A DNA stretch of 64,000 nucleotides from Kordia antarctica (GCF_009901525.1 NZ_CP019288.1:5237501-5301500), one strand, 5' to 3'; counted from the first letter of the stretch, positions 45,268 through 55,178 are shown. Numbers and translations are program-made. The notes: generated from the letters alone by a model not told the origin.

Positions 45268-47016
45268 CTATGTTGTTTTTGTCGCTAATTGCTTGATTTT
45301 GATTTTGAAAGCAGCAAACAATAAAGTTGTAAATGGACTTAGCCAGTTAAAGATGGCGTAAAAGAAATATTCGCCAACGCCAACACCTAACACACCTGAT
45401 TGATACGCTCCACAGGTATTCCAAGGAACTAATACGGAAGTAACTGTTCCTGCATCTTCAAGTGTACGACTTAAGTTTTCTGGCGCTAAGCCTTTGTCTT
45501 CATATGCTTTTTTAAACATTTTCCCAGGAACTACAATCGCTAAGTATTGATCGGACGCTGTAATATTTAATGCCAAACAACTTGCAACCGTACTTGCAAA
45601 TAATCCAAATACTGTAGTTGCTAAACTTAATAATGCTTTACTGATTCGCGCCAACGCGCCAATTCCGTCCATTACGCCACCAAAAACCATAGCGCAAATT
45701 ATTAACCAAATAGTTCCTAGCATTCCTTTCATTCCGCTAGAACTAAATAAATCGTTGAGTTCGGCACTGCTTGTTTCTACGGAAGTATCAACTGTCATAG
45801 CATTTAAAGTGGCAAAATAGGCAGATTGTAAAAATCCTGTTGGTTCAGCATTTATGGTAATGGAACCAATAACTTGTCCGTCTTTCAACACATTTGCCGT
45901 TTGTGTAAATGTTTCTGTAAATTTTTTATCGGATTTAGGTAAATTTAATAAGATTGGCTGTGAAAGTGTTATGTTGCTCTCGTTTCCAACCAACTCATAA
46001 GTTCCTGGAGTTTGATAATTATTGTTTGATCGTTGACTGAATCCGTCATCGCCTTTCCAAGTGATTTGATCTTTAAATTGTTCTGGAATGGTGGATATGT
46101 CATATTTCATTCCATTTGTCCAAATGATAGACGTTTGAAATAAGATGGCAAATAATCCTCCTAAAAGCGTTCCAATCATCAATGCGATTAATGGTGGCGT
46201 TTTTCTAATAATTAAGAAAATTACAATTGCAGGAACTAAAAATAGCCAAGGTGTAATATTAAAAGCTTTGTCTATGGCGGCAAGTTTGTCTGTAATGTTA
46301 GGTGTTCCAACGGTATCAATATTTAATCCAATAATAATAAAAGCGATCAAGGTTACAATGATTGTTGGAAACGTTGTATATGCCATATACTTTATGTGCG
46401 CAAACAATTCTCCGCCAGCCATTGTTGGTGCTAAGTTGGTTGTATCGCTCAATGGCGACATTTTATCTCCAAAATATGCTCCAGAAATTACAGCTCCTGC
46501 GGTCATTCCTGCGCTAATTCCCAATGTATTTCCTATTCCTATTAAAGCAATACCAACCGTTGCAGAAGTTGTCCAACTACTTCCTGTGGCAATCGAAATA
46601 ATTGCACAAATCACAACACATGCAGGCAAAAATATTGTAGGATTTAGTATTTGTAAACCGTAATAAATCATGGAAGGAATCACGCCACTTATGAGCCAAG
46701 TTCCTGCTAATGAGCCTACAAAAAGTAAAATTAATAATGCGCCTGTAGTCGATTTTACATTTTCGGCAACCTCATCTAGCATTTGTTTATAGGTAACTCT
46801 ATTGAAGAAACCAACAATAGCAGCGACTGCGGCACCAATTAATAATATAAACTGATTACTTCCGCTCAAGGCATCATCTCCATACACATACACGTTGAAC
46901 GCCAACATGATAACCAACACAATTACGGGAATTAACGCTTCCCAAATATTCAATTCTTTATTTTCAATAATATTTTCGTCTTGTGGTTCTCTTGGCTTAA
47001 TATCTTGACTTTCCAT
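45268..47016 (-). CDS. nhaC: Na+/H+ antiporter NhaC family
   Basis: 582 residues, about eleven membrane segments. Family motifs TGSSWTTSATVGIALIGIG and GAYFGDKMSPLSDTTNLAP (about 165–225), then LAALNITASDQYL-like CLALNITASDQYLAIVV near 510. Between about residues 310 and 420 there is a soluble insertion (YELVGNESNITLSQPILLNL) that splits two membrane segments; NhaC proteins are usually 450–490 residues, so this loop is an addition. Exports Na+ for H+. Divergent from the membrane hydrolase gene. Confidence 0.9.
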   Translation of the reverse strand: MESQDIKPREPQDENIIENKELNIWEALIPVIVLVIMLAFNVYVYGDDALSGSNQFILLIGAAVAAIVGFFNRVTYKQMLDEVAENVKSTTGALLILLFVGSLAGTWLISGVIPSMIYYGLQILNPTIFLPACVVICAIISIATGSSWTTSATVGIALIGIGNTLGISAGMTAGAVISGAYFGDKMSPLSDTTNLAPTMAGGELFAHIKYMAYTTFPTIIVTLIAFIIIGLNIDTVGTPNITDKLAAIDKAFNITPWLFLVPAIVIFLIIRKTPPLIALMIGTLLGGLFAILFQTSIIWTNGMKYDISTIPEQFKDQITWKGDDGFSQRSNNNYQTPGTYELVGNESNITLSQPILLNLPKSDKKFTETFTQTANVLKDGQVIGSITINAEPTGFLQSAYFATLNAMTVDTSVETSSAELNDLFSSSGMKGMLGTIWLIICAMVFGGVMDGIGALARISKALLSLATTVFGLFASTVASCLALNITASDQYLAIVVPGKMFKKAYEDKGLAPENLSRTLEDAGTVTSVLVPWNTCGAYQSGVLGVGVGEYFFYAIFNWLSPFTTLLFAAFKIKIKQLATKTT

Positions 47017-47125
47017 AGTAGTTTTGGTGTGGTTATTTTTGCTAGCGTAATGTTACGATTTTGTAAATTACTATGCAAATCAATTTGGTTGCTTACATTT
47101 GCGAACTTATAATTGATAGTAATTT

Positions 47126-48157
47126 ATGGATTCATTAACGCAAATTGTATTAGGAGCCGCTTGTGGAGAAATCGCAATGGGGAAAAAGATTGGTAACAAA
47201 GCGTTATTGTTTGGAGCAATTGGTGGAACAATTCCAGATTTAGATGTTTTTATAGGCAATTTGATTTACAGCAATAAAATTGATGCGATGCTTTTTCACA
47301 GAGGATTCATGCATTCCATGTTTTTTGCAGTGTTAGCCGCCTTTCTACTAGGATTTTTGATGTATAAATTATATGATAAAGGAAAACGAAAAGATACAAC
47401 GACTCGAAAAGATTGGATCTGGCTGTTTTTCTTGTCAATTTTTACGCATCCTTTATTAGATTGCTTTACAGGATACGGAACGCAATTATTTTTACCATTT
47501 AGCGATTATCGAGTGGCGTTTAGTAACATTTCAGTAGCAGATGTTGCGTATACAGTTCCGTTTTTAGTGTGTTTGATAGTGATGATGTTTTTCAACCGAA
47601 AAAACCCCAAACGAAAATTGTGGTTGAAACTAGGCTTGGGAATCAGTTCTATATATATGTTATTCACGATTGGAAACAAATTTTATATCAATTCTGTATT
47701 TGAAAAATCGTTAGCCGAAAAAGGAATTGATTATCAGCGTTATAATACAGAAGCTTCTATTTTGAATAATGTGTTATGGTTTGGAATTGCGGAAACAGAA
47801 ACGGAATATCATGTGGCTTTTTATTCGTTGTTTGATACGAAAAATGTATTTACCGAATGGAAAGTGTTGCAAAAAAATCACGATTTGATTCCGAAATCGA
47901 ATCCCGATTTGGCAAGACTGGCTTGGTTTAGCAACGATTATTATAGTCTTTCAGAAAATGAAGATGGCACTTATTTATACAATGATTTACGCTATCCATT
48001 AGTTGATATGGGCAATGGAAGTAAACCTGTTTTTAGCTTCAAACTCTATAGAGATGGAAATCGATTCGATATGAAGACTTATGTGCATGATTTTGAAAGA
48101 AACACTACTATTTGGGATGTTTTGGCTGCTTTTTGGGAACGGATTAAAGGGAAATAG
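47126..48157 (+). CDS. Membrane-bound metal-dependent hydrolase (YdjM-like)
   Basis: 343 residues. Signature MDSLTQIVLGAACGEIAMG, then GGTIPDLDVF and LFHRGFMHSMFF with FTHPLLDCFTGYGTQLF: the His and Asp residues of the LexA-binding/YdjM (DUF457) membrane hydrolase family. Four or five membrane segments in the N-terminal 190 residues, then a soluble domain ending in NTTIWDVLAAFWERIKGK. Activity on lipid or phospholipid substrates is assumed for the family but not shown. Followed by a repeat-filled gap. Confidence 0.85.
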   Translation: MDSLTQIVLGAACGEIAMGKKIGNKALLFGAIGGTIPDLDVFIGNLIYSNKIDAMLFHRGFMHSMFFAVLAAFLLGFLMYKLYDKGKRKDTTTRKDWIWLFFLSIFTHPLLDCFTGYGTQLFLPFSDYRVAFSNISVADVAYTVPFLVCLIVMMFFNRKNPKRKLWLKLGLGISSIYMLFTIGNKFYINSVFEKSLAEKGIDYQRYNTEASILNNVLWFGIAETETEYHVAFYSLFDTKNVFTEWKVLQKNHDLIPKSNPDLARLAWFSNDYYSLSENEDGTYLYNDLRYPLVDMGNGSKPVFSFKLYRDGNRFDMKTYVHDFERNTTIWDVLAAFWERIKGK

Positions 48158-48600
48158 TTTTTTTGGTTTATGAGTTTATGAGTTTATGAGTTTATGAGTT
48201 TATGAGTTTATGAGTTGTGCACTTCGGTTTCGCTCGGTGTGAAAGTTTAGCAGTGTTTGTATTGTAAACGTTTCTTCGAGTGGTTTTTTGTAATGAAATG
48301 AAGAAAAATTGCACTTCGGTAAACTCAGCAGAACTATGGAGAAGTACTTTGTTCACAGCAACATTGAAAAATTACTTTCGCCACGAATTCACAAATTTTT
48401 CTGTTCAATTTTGTCATTCCAGCTTGACTGAAAATATATTCCAAACTTTAGTTTCATAATGAAAAAAAGAAGTGCATTATCGTCTCTAATTCTAACAGTC
48501 TAAGCAAGTCCAAAAAATCCAAACAAGTCCAATTAGTTCAACCAAGTCCAAAAATCCAAAAACCCAATCTTCAATCTGGAAATTTTTGACTTACAGATTA
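48158..48600. repeat. Intergenic repeat mosaic with (GTTTATGA)n array
   Basis: Clean octamer array 48166–48216 (six units). Then GCACTTCGGTTTCGCTC and CTTCGAGTGG (48288–48320) and GGAGAAGTACTT (48339), which match 59389–59480. The end is 'AAGTCCAAAAA(A)TCC' phrases (48495–48570). No gene. Confidence 0.6.
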
Positions 48601-48852
48601 TTACACATCATTCATATACAAATAACTTACACAGATTGTGCATATGTTTCCTGTCAGTTTTGCACATTGTATACGCGCTCTATCTTTTGGTTGACATGAA
48701 AAAACGGTTCGAGATTTCTCGTCAATGTCCATGCGTCCACAAATAGATTTTTGCTGTGGGCGACATTCGTTTTCTTCCGTAGGATTTGCCAAAAAAAGAT
48801 GCAATTCGCCTGTTTCTTTGCGTTCTCGGAGTATATAAACGTTTTTGCTCAT
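48601..48852 (-). CDS. Cys-rich small protein
   Basis: 83 residues: MSKNVYILRERKETGELHLF, then SEVEN Cys spaced through the second half (NECRPQQKSICGR, FSCQPKDRARIQCAK, GNICTICVSY). No signal peptide, no MKKRNLKSL leader. I do not recognise the family. The Cys spacing would suit metal binding or disulfides. A near-perfect TTACGG-N4-CCGTAA palindrome lies 62 bp upstream, like those of the precursor genes, which argues for a real, regulated gene. Confidence 0.6.
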   Translation of the reverse strand: MSKNVYILRERKETGELHLFLANPTEENECRPQQKSICGRMDIDEKSRTVFSCQPKDRARIQCAKLTGNICTICVSYLYMNDV

Positions 48853-48913
48853 ATAATATGTTAGGGTTTAGGTTATTCTGGGTCTCAATGATAATCAAAA
48901 AGAATAAGCTTCG

Positions 48914-48931
48914 ATTACGGGAAACCGTAAT
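48914..48931 (-). promoter_or_regulatory. TTACGG/CCGTAA palindrome
   Basis: ATTACGG-GAAA-CCGTAAT, 18 bp perfect inverted repeat, 62 bp upstream of the ATG at 48852. Confidence 0.5.
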
Positions 48932-49002
48932 GCACTATAATTTTATGATAAATCAAGTAAAAATACTTAGGTAATTTCCTTATAATTTGTAAGTATATAA
49001 AA

Positions 49003-49028
49003 AAAAGAACACCTTTCGATGTTCCTTT
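49003..49028 (-). terminator. Terminator of the Cys/Met PLP-enzyme gene
   Basis: AAAGGAACA-TCGAAAGG-TGTTC on the minus strand followed by a run of Ts, 25 bp past the stop. Confidence 0.75.
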
Positions 49029-49053
49029 GCAAATAATTTACTAAAAATTGCAA

Positions 49054-50268
49054 TTATACCATTTCCAACTCCAAAATATTTAATTCCTCCATGCATTCAC
49101 GCATAATGGTATATGTTCGTTTGATATCATTGTCTAATCCGATAGAGAAACGAATCAAACCATCTGTTAAGCCCATCTCAGCTTGTTCATCTTCTGGAAT
49201 TTCGGAAGAAGTAGAAGTTCCTGGCGCGCTAAATAATGTTTTGTAAAACCCTAAACTAACGGCTAAATATCCCAAATTTCGCTTTTGCATCAATTCCATC
49301 AGTTCATTTGCTTTGTCAATATTTCCAACATCAATAGTAAGCATTCCGCCAAAACCATATTCGTCATTCATCATACTTTTAAATAATTCATGCGAAGGAT
49401 GCGATTCCAATCCTGGATACACCGTTTTTAATCCATCTTCTTGAAATTTATTTGCCAAATAGGTTGCGTTATGACTATGTTGCTTCATTCGAATATGAAG
49501 TGTTCGTAAGTTTTTCAATACAGAAGCCGCACGCAAACTATCCATTGTAGCACCTAATAACATACTTGCACCGTTATTCACATTTCGCAATTCATCAATA
49601 AAAACTTGTGTTCCACAAACAACTCCGCCAACAGTATCACTTGAACCATTTATAAATTTCGTCAAACTATGAATCACAATATCTGCGCCTAATTTTGCAG
49701 GCGAAATTGATAATGGAGAAAACGTATTATCGACCACTAATTTTAAATTATATTTCTTTGCCAATCTGGCGAGACCAGTAATATCAGCAACTTCCAACAA
49801 CGGATTACTTACAGCTTCGCAATACAATACTTTTGTGTTTGCTGTAATTGCCGCTTCCACAACGTCCAATTTTGTAATGTCAACAAAAGAAGTTTGAATA
49901 TTGAATCGTGGCGTGAAGTTTTTCAAAAATGCATACGTTCCGCCGTAAATTGTTCTGCTCGAAACGATATGATCGCCGCTTTTACATAATTGTAGTAAAA
50001 CAGGCGTTATTGCGCCCATTCCTGAAGCGGAAACATTTGCAGTTTCGGTGCCTTCCATAGCGGCTAAAGCTTCACCTAAATATAAATTGCTAGGAGTTGT
50101 ATGTCGTGAATACAAATAGCAGCCGTCTGCATTTCCTTCAAAGGTATCAAACATTGTTTTTGCAGAAAGAAATGTATAGGTTGAAGAATCTGAAATGGAA
50201 GGATTCACGCCTCCAAATTCGCCAAAATACTGTAAATCTTGAATGTTATTCGCTGGATTAAATGCCAT
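49054..50268 (-). CDS. Cys/Met-metabolism PLP-dependent enzyme
   Basis: 404 residues of the cystathionine gamma-synthase/MGL superfamily: YSRHTTPSNLYLGEALAAME, VVDNTFSPLSISP and the PLP Lys in IHSLTKFINGSSDTVGGVVC (about residue 208). The Cys that marks classical methionine gamma-lyase (in GCTFAFL) is Thr here (GGTYAFL), so a lyase assignment is uncertain; a gamma-synthase or gamma-elimination enzyme fits equally. It is divergent from an Lrp/AsnC gene 155 bp away, which probably controls it. Strong terminator. Confidence 0.85.
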   Translation of the reverse strand: MAFNPANNIQDLQYFGEFGGVNPSISDSSTYTFLSAKTMFDTFEGNADGCYLYSRHTTPSNLYLGEALAAMEGTETANVSASGMGAITPVLLQLCKSGDHIVSSRTIYGGTYAFLKNFTPRFNIQTSFVDITKLDVVEAAITANTKVLYCEAVSNPLLEVADITGLARLAKKYNLKLVVDNTFSPLSISPAKLGADIVIHSLTKFINGSSDTVGGVVCGTQVFIDELRNVNNGASMLLGATMDSLRAASVLKNLRTLHIRMKQHSHNATYLANKFQEDGLKTVYPGLESHPSHELFKSMMNDEYGFGGMLTIDVGNIDKANELMELMQKRNLGYLAVSLGFYKTLFSAPGTSTSSEIPEDEQAEMGLTDGLIRFSIGLDNDIKRTYTIMRECMEELNILELEMV

Positions 50269-50423
50269 AATTATGTATTTTTAATTTTAGTCAAAAATCA
50301 ATATATAAAGAATTTAAAACAAGTATTATTTAATTTTTATGAAAATAAAACTATAAAATTGTATTTTTGATGAATATTTAAAATTAAACACTTTTTTAAA
50401 GACACTCATTTAGATTTTTTTCC

Positions 50424-50885
50424 ATGTTGAAACTCGATCAAACAGACCGCACATTATTAAACTTGTTGCAAAATGATAGCAAACAAACCAATAAAGAACT
50501 TTCAAACAAGCTGAATCTTTCCGTAACAGCTATTTATGAACGTATTAAAAAGCTTGAAAAAGAAGGTGTTATTAAAAGTTATGTTGCACTTTTAGATAAA
50601 AAACACATTGCTAAAAGTTTCTTGGCGCAGTGTCACGTTCGCCTAACGGAACATTCAAAAGATTTTGTAATGAAATTTGAACGCGAAATTATAAAACTTG
50701 AAGAAGTATTGGAATGTTATCACGTAAGTGGCGATTATGATTATATTTTAAAAGTATTGGTGAAAGATATGGAAGCCTATCGCGACTTTATGATTACTAA
50801 ATTGACCGCAATTCCAAATATTGGAAATACACATAGTATATTTGTCATTGGCGAAGTAAAACATACCACGGCAATTTCTATATAG
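50424..50885 (+). CDS. Lrp/AsnC-family transcriptional regulator
   Basis: 153 residues. Winged HTH at about 5–60 (DQTDRTLLNLLQNDSKQTNK; LNLSVTAIYERIKKLEKEGV), then the RAM effector domain (CYHVSGDYDYILKVLVKDME). Family members sense amino acids and act on a few targets or globally. The divergent Cys/Met PLP enzyme is the obvious candidate target; the 155-bp gap between them carries AT-rich sequence but no operator I can name. Confidence 0.92.
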   Translation: MLKLDQTDRTLLNLLQNDSKQTNKELSNKLNLSVTAIYERIKKLEKEGVIKSYVALLDKKHIAKSFLAQCHVRLTEHSKDFVMKFEREIIKLEEVLECYHVSGDYDYILKVLVKDMEAYRDFMITKLTAIPNIGNTHSIFVIGEVKHTTAISI

Positions 50886-50919
50886 AAATACATATTTTAA
50901 AGTTATAACATGAAATCAA

Positions 50920-51552
50920 ATGAACATACAAAGCGCAGGTTATAAGCTTACAGAATTTTTTTTACTTTTTATTGCGATGCCTGTAAGTTTGGTGTTAAAC
51001 TATCCAATATATCTAAAAATAAGCTTTATTAGTATAGGATTCTTTTACATTCTTTGGATGCTACTCAAGGTAGAAAAACAACGCTTTAAAATCAATGAAT
51101 CGCTAGATTGGAAGCAATTTTGGAGACGCACGTTGGTGTTGCTTAGCGCAATTATTCTCATTATGATCGCATATGTGTATTTTACAGATGCTTCTAAATT
51201 GTTCATTGTTGTACGCACAAAACCATTAGTCTGGTTGATTATTTTATTTGCGTATAGTTTATTTTCTGTCTATCCACAAGAATTAATCTATCGTACATTT
51301 TTCTTTTTACGATACGATTCACTATTTAAAAACAAGAAGTTACTCGTTTTCATAAACGCTATTGTGTTTTGTTTGGCACATTTATTATTCAACAATACGT
51401 TAGTCTTAATCTTAACATTTTTGGGCGGAATTCTATTTGCAATGACATTTGTCAAAACGCGTTCTACTTTATTAGTTTCTATTGAACATGCTATTTATGG
51501 ATGTTGGTTATTTACAGTTGGAATGGGCGAAATGTTAGGTTTTCCAACGTAA
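50920..51552 (+). CDS. CPBP-family intramembrane metalloprotease (CAAX/Abi)
   Basis: 210 residues, about six membrane segments. Family motifs YPQELIYRTFFFLRY (EE/ExxxR-like, here QELIYR, so the second acidic residue is Leu) and NAIVFCLAHLLFNN (His-x3-Asn). These resemble the Abi/CPBP family that cleaves or protects at the membrane, including bacteriocin self-immunity proteins. It starts 35 bp after the Lrp stop. No precursor gene is close enough (nearest is 4 kb away) to support immunity as its function. Confidence 0.8.
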   Translation: MNIQSAGYKLTEFFLLFIAMPVSLVLNYPIYLKISFISIGFFYILWMLLKVEKQRFKINESLDWKQFWRRTLVLLSAIILIMIAYVYFTDASKLFIVVRTKPLVWLIILFAYSLFSVYPQELIYRTFFFLRYDSLFKNKKLLVFINAIVFCLAHLLFNNTLVLILTFLGGILFAMTFVKTRSTLLVSIEHAIYGCWLFTVGMGEMLGFPT

Positions 51553-51582
51553 AAAATCTTTTAGAGAAAAATTTTAGTTTAA

Positions 51583-51705
51583 AAGTTGAAAGGTTTATAA
51601 GTTTATCTAATGTGTAAATAATTCACATTTCCAAAACCCAAAACCCAAAACCCAAAACCCAAAACCCAAAACCCAAAACCCAAAACCCAAAAGCGAAGCG
51701 ACCTA
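51583..51705. repeat. (CCCAAAA)n array with flanking modules
   Basis: 51583–51632 is a copy of 5314–5365. 51631–51692 is a clean (CCAAAAC)n heptamer array of about eight units; it ends in AAAAGCGAAGCGACCTA, the module end seen at 13940 and 32370. Confidence 0.75.
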
Positions 51706-51794
51706 AGGGCTTAGATAAGTTCGAAAATTAAAGAGTCACCTATAAATTACTTTACAGATGACTCTAGCTAGCTTAATTATATCATTTTTTACTT

Positions 51795-54700
51795 TTATTC
51801 AATGATAACACGTTTTGTAATAGTTTCATTTCCAATAGTAAAAATAAAAATATACAATCCTTGTTTTAGTTTTGAACGCAAATCTAAATTGAGATCCAAA
51901 ACTCCTTTGTCTAGTTTTAACTGTTCAAAATTTTGTATTTGATGACCATTAAAGTTGTGAATTTTTAAAGAGACATCTTTTATATCCGTGTCAGCAACAA
52001 TTTTCACATTCATCATTCCCTTATTAGGATTAGGTGAAATAGAGGTAATGGTTGCTCTATTATTTAGAGAATGACCATATATCACACAAATCAGGTCCGA
52101 AGGTGCTGAAGTAGAACCATTAGAACATATGGCTTTTACTTCAATAGTAGTACAATTATTAAAACCTAAAGGTAATGTAATACTTGTATTTGAAGTTTGA
52201 ATCGGCGCGATAGAGATTGGCCAATTACAATTACAACTCGGTAGCCAAACATCTGTACTTTCTACAATGTACCCAGCAGCTCCAGGAACAGGATTCCAAA
52301 AAACTGTGTTACCTTGCGCGTGTACATTTGTCGGTGCATCTAGCAGACAACATTCTTCAAGTGTAAAACTTTGCTGTAACCATAATTGACCACAAACAGG
52401 GTCTTTAATTGACAACTTAACAGCATAAGTTCTATTTGCCTGAAAAACAACAGCATTATTACCTGGTAAGTTCTCAAATATCTCTATAATATTTATAGGA
52501 TCTTCCAAGCTACTTGGTATCCAATCTGTACCTACAATCCAGTCATAATTTCCACTTCCATTTAGAATCCATAGACTCATAAAAATTTCATCAACTTCAA
52601 TACTATCACTTCCATTAAGATACACATCTTCTCCCAAGCAAAACGTGTCATCTTTGTTACCGTCTTTATCTTCGTAGTGATATGCAATAGATAGGTTTCC
52701 ATCTACATACGTAAAATCTTTCTGAACTGATACCTGACCACAACCAGGGCTTTCAAGTGACAATTTTACAGCATAAGTTCTAGGATGAAAAGTAACGGCA
52801 TCATTACCTTGCAAGTTTTCAAATATCTCTGTAACATTTACAGGGTTTTCTAAGTTGCCTTGTATCCAACCTGTGCCTACAATCCAAGTATATGTGCCAC
52901 TTGAGTTTAATTTATATAAAGTTAAAAAATACTCATCAACTTCAAAATTATCACTTCCGTTTAGAAAGACGTCTTCACCTAAGCAAAATGTATCGTCTTT
53001 TTCTTTCTGTGTATCTTCAAAATGAAAATCTATATCACTACCATGCATTGTGAAATCATGTTCCAATGGAAACCAGCCACATTCATCACTATTAATAGCT
53101 AATTTTACTCGATACGTTACACCGTTTTGAAAAATCACGCTTCCATCTGGATCATTTGCATATAAATCAGTAATATCAATTACACCTGGACTACCATTAA
53201 ACCAACCAGGAGATGTACTATTAGAAGATCCTTGACTCGCCAACCAAGTGGTAGTTCCGTCATTGTTAACTCTCCAAACATCCATATAATACTTATTCTG
53301 TGCCCCTTGAATGGTTGCGTTACCATTTAAAAAAATAGTTTCTCCATCACAAAACTCATTTTTTATATTTCCTTGGGCATCTTGAAAATGAAAAGCTACT
53401 GCTTCATCTATTTCACTCTCGTCACCTACGCCTACAGCATAAAAAGCATTTTGAGTTGCTACTACTTGCGGAGAGCATGCACCAAATAAATCAGTTGCTG
53501 CACTGATTGCATTTTCTCGAGCAAATGCATAAGTAGAACCTGAAGTTAGATATTCGGTTTGCATTCTGTATGCTATTTGTTCGGCATCAAAAATGCCAAT
53601 TCCATTCACAGTAAATGTATCTCCATTATCATTTATTCCATCAGTAGTAGCTGATCCTTCTACTAATAAAAAAAACCAATGATTTAATACACTACTATTG
53701 GTGTGAACGCCTCCAAAATCATTTGGGCCAGTAGCCCAAAAAGTACCTTCATAAGTATCAGGTAAATCTAAATTATTTGGGTCAGACATATCTCTTAGCG
53801 CATAAGCATTGAGTGTAATATCTTCACCTGCAAACCATCTGTTCTTTTCAGGAGCAGCCATACTTACAACACAAGCGCCCCAAATATCTGAAAGACCTTC
53901 GTTAAGAGCTCCAGATTCATCTTGATACACTAAATTAGAAGAAAACTCTGCTTCATCAACTGCATGCCCAAATTCATGAGCGCAGACATCTAAAGATGTA
54001 AACGGACTAAACATTGTACCATCACCATCTCCAAATACTATATTGGTTCCTGTCCATTGAGCATTGTTTGGTGTTGTACCTCCAAAATTAGGAAAAATTA
54101 CATGTACAAAAGCATTTATTCTAGCGCCGTTTTCATCATAACTATTTCTCTTGTGGACGATAGAAAAATAATCATAGGTCATTTCTAATCCCCAATGTGC
54201 ATCCAATGCAGCTTGATCCTGACCAGCATTATTCCATTCTGCAGCGGTCCAATTATCGTCTGCGTCTATAAAATCAATAGCATTACCTAAATTATTATTC
54301 AAGGCACCTTGATTATTTCGGGTATGTATTCCATTACCTCTTGTAGCGTCAAAAAGTCTAAAACCGTTCGGAAAACCGTTCGCTGCACCTTGTGTTTCAA
54401 CATTTCTTTGTCCACTGTACATGGTATCTGCATCAGAAGAACACATAACTTGTTCTTTAGTAACTATAGTACCAGAATTGGCATCAACAAAATAAATAGC
54501 TCTATCAAAAGGTATAAAGGTATAAATGTCATATTTATAAACCAATTTGTATTCAAAACCAGTTTTCTGACTATTCTTAATTGGGAGAATTACCAATTCA
54601 CCTTCAGGTTTCTGATAATCACCTCGTAGCGGATTATCTTCATTTTCCCAAGCATAGGCTTTAGCATTAATTTTAGTTAGAAGAATTTCAAATGCCCTCT

Positions 54701-55094
54701 TCGCTGAAATAGTTGCAGTTGTTGACGCTATTTTCACAGTATAAAATTCGCCATTAGCACGTTTTAGCAGTCCATCTTTGGTATGAACTTTATAAATACC
54801 ATGCTCAACTTTTATGTTGTTGTAATAGTGTTGATAGGTGTAATGAGTGAATGAAAGACGATCAGTTTTTGTATTAATCTTTTTTAGCTCATCATTTGAT
54901 TTTATTTTTAATTCTTCTTCAAAGAAAGAGTGTACTTCGCCAATTTTATAAGAATTTGTTTTATTGAAATTGATAAACGTAGAATGTCCAAGTTCGGAAA
55001 TTACTTTTTTTTCAATTTTACTTTCTTGTGCTATTCCTTGAAGAAATAGCCCACAAAACAGGAAACATAAAATAAGTGTTTTTTTTATTTTCAT
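51795..55094 (-). CDS. M4-family (thermolysin-like) metalloprotease with T9SS sorting domain
   Basis: 1099 residues. Sec signal, then an FTP/PepSY propeptide (about 25–210), peptidase domain with VCAHEFGHAVDEAEFS (HExxH, about 377) and the third ligand in NEGLSDIWGACV (about 401). The middle (about 560–960) has three similar beta domains of about 120 residues (DDTFCLGEDVFLNGS / FCDGETIFLNGN), then a Cys-rich domain and the T9SS C-terminal signal (ISPNPNKGMMNVKI; LRSKLKQGLYIFIF; KRVIIE). Exported to the surface or medium; degrades protein. Confidence 0.93.
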   Translation of the reverse strand: MKIKKTLILCFLFCGLFLQGIAQESKIEKKVISELGHSTFINFNKTNSYKIGEVHSFFEEELKIKSNDELKKINTKTDRLSFTHYTYQHYYNNIKVEHGIYKVHTKDGLLKRANGEFYTVKIASTTATISAKRAFEILLTKINAKAYAWENEDNPLRGDYQKPEGELVILPIKNSQKTGFEYKLVYKYDIYTFIPFDRAIYFVDANSGTIVTKEQVMCSSDADTMYSGQRNVETQGAANGFPNGFRLFDATRGNGIHTRNNQGALNNNLGNAIDFIDADDNWTAAEWNNAGQDQAALDAHWGLEMTYDYFSIVHKRNSYDENGARINAFVHVIFPNFGGTTPNNAQWTGTNIVFGDGDGTMFSPFTSLDVCAHEFGHAVDEAEFSSNLVYQDESGALNEGLSDIWGACVVSMAAPEKNRWFAGEDITLNAYALRDMSDPNNLDLPDTYEGTFWATGPNDFGGVHTNSSVLNHWFFLLVEGSATTDGINDNGDTFTVNGIGIFDAEQIAYRMQTEYLTSGSTYAFARENAISAATDLFGACSPQVVATQNAFYAVGVGDESEIDEAVAFHFQDAQGNIKNEFCDGETIFLNGNATIQGAQNKYYMDVWRVNNDGTTTWLASQGSSNSTSPGWFNGSPGVIDITDLYANDPDGSVIFQNGVTYRVKLAINSDECGWFPLEHDFTMHGSDIDFHFEDTQKEKDDTFCLGEDVFLNGSDNFEVDEYFLTLYKLNSSGTYTWIVGTGWIQGNLENPVNVTEIFENLQGNDAVTFHPRTYAVKLSLESPGCGQVSVQKDFTYVDGNLSIAYHYEDKDGNKDDTFCLGEDVYLNGSDSIEVDEIFMSLWILNGSGNYDWIVGTDWIPSSLEDPINIIEIFENLPGNNAVVFQANRTYAVKLSIKDPVCGQLWLQQSFTLEECCLLDAPTNVHAQGNTVFWNPVPGAAGYIVESTDVWLPSCNCNWPISIAPIQTSNTSITLPLGFNNCTTIEVKAICSNGSTSAPSDLICVIYGHSLNNRATITSISPNPNKGMMNVKIVADTDIKDVSLKIHNFNGHQIQNFEQLKLDKGVLDLNLDLRSKLKQGLYIFIFTIGNETITKRVIIE

Positions 55095-55178
55095 AAGTGT
55101 AAATTTAAATTAGAATTGTTTTTTTAAGTAAATAATGATTTAAATGTAAAGACAAAAAAAAGCTAATAATAGTATCAT

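Noticed and set aside
49054-50268. Methionine gamma-lyase label
   Set aside because: The diagnostic Cys is Thr, so only the superfamily is supported.
50920-51552. CPBP protein as immunity protein for the precursor peptides
   Set aside because: Nearest precursor is 4 kb away in another transcription unit; only family-level analogy.
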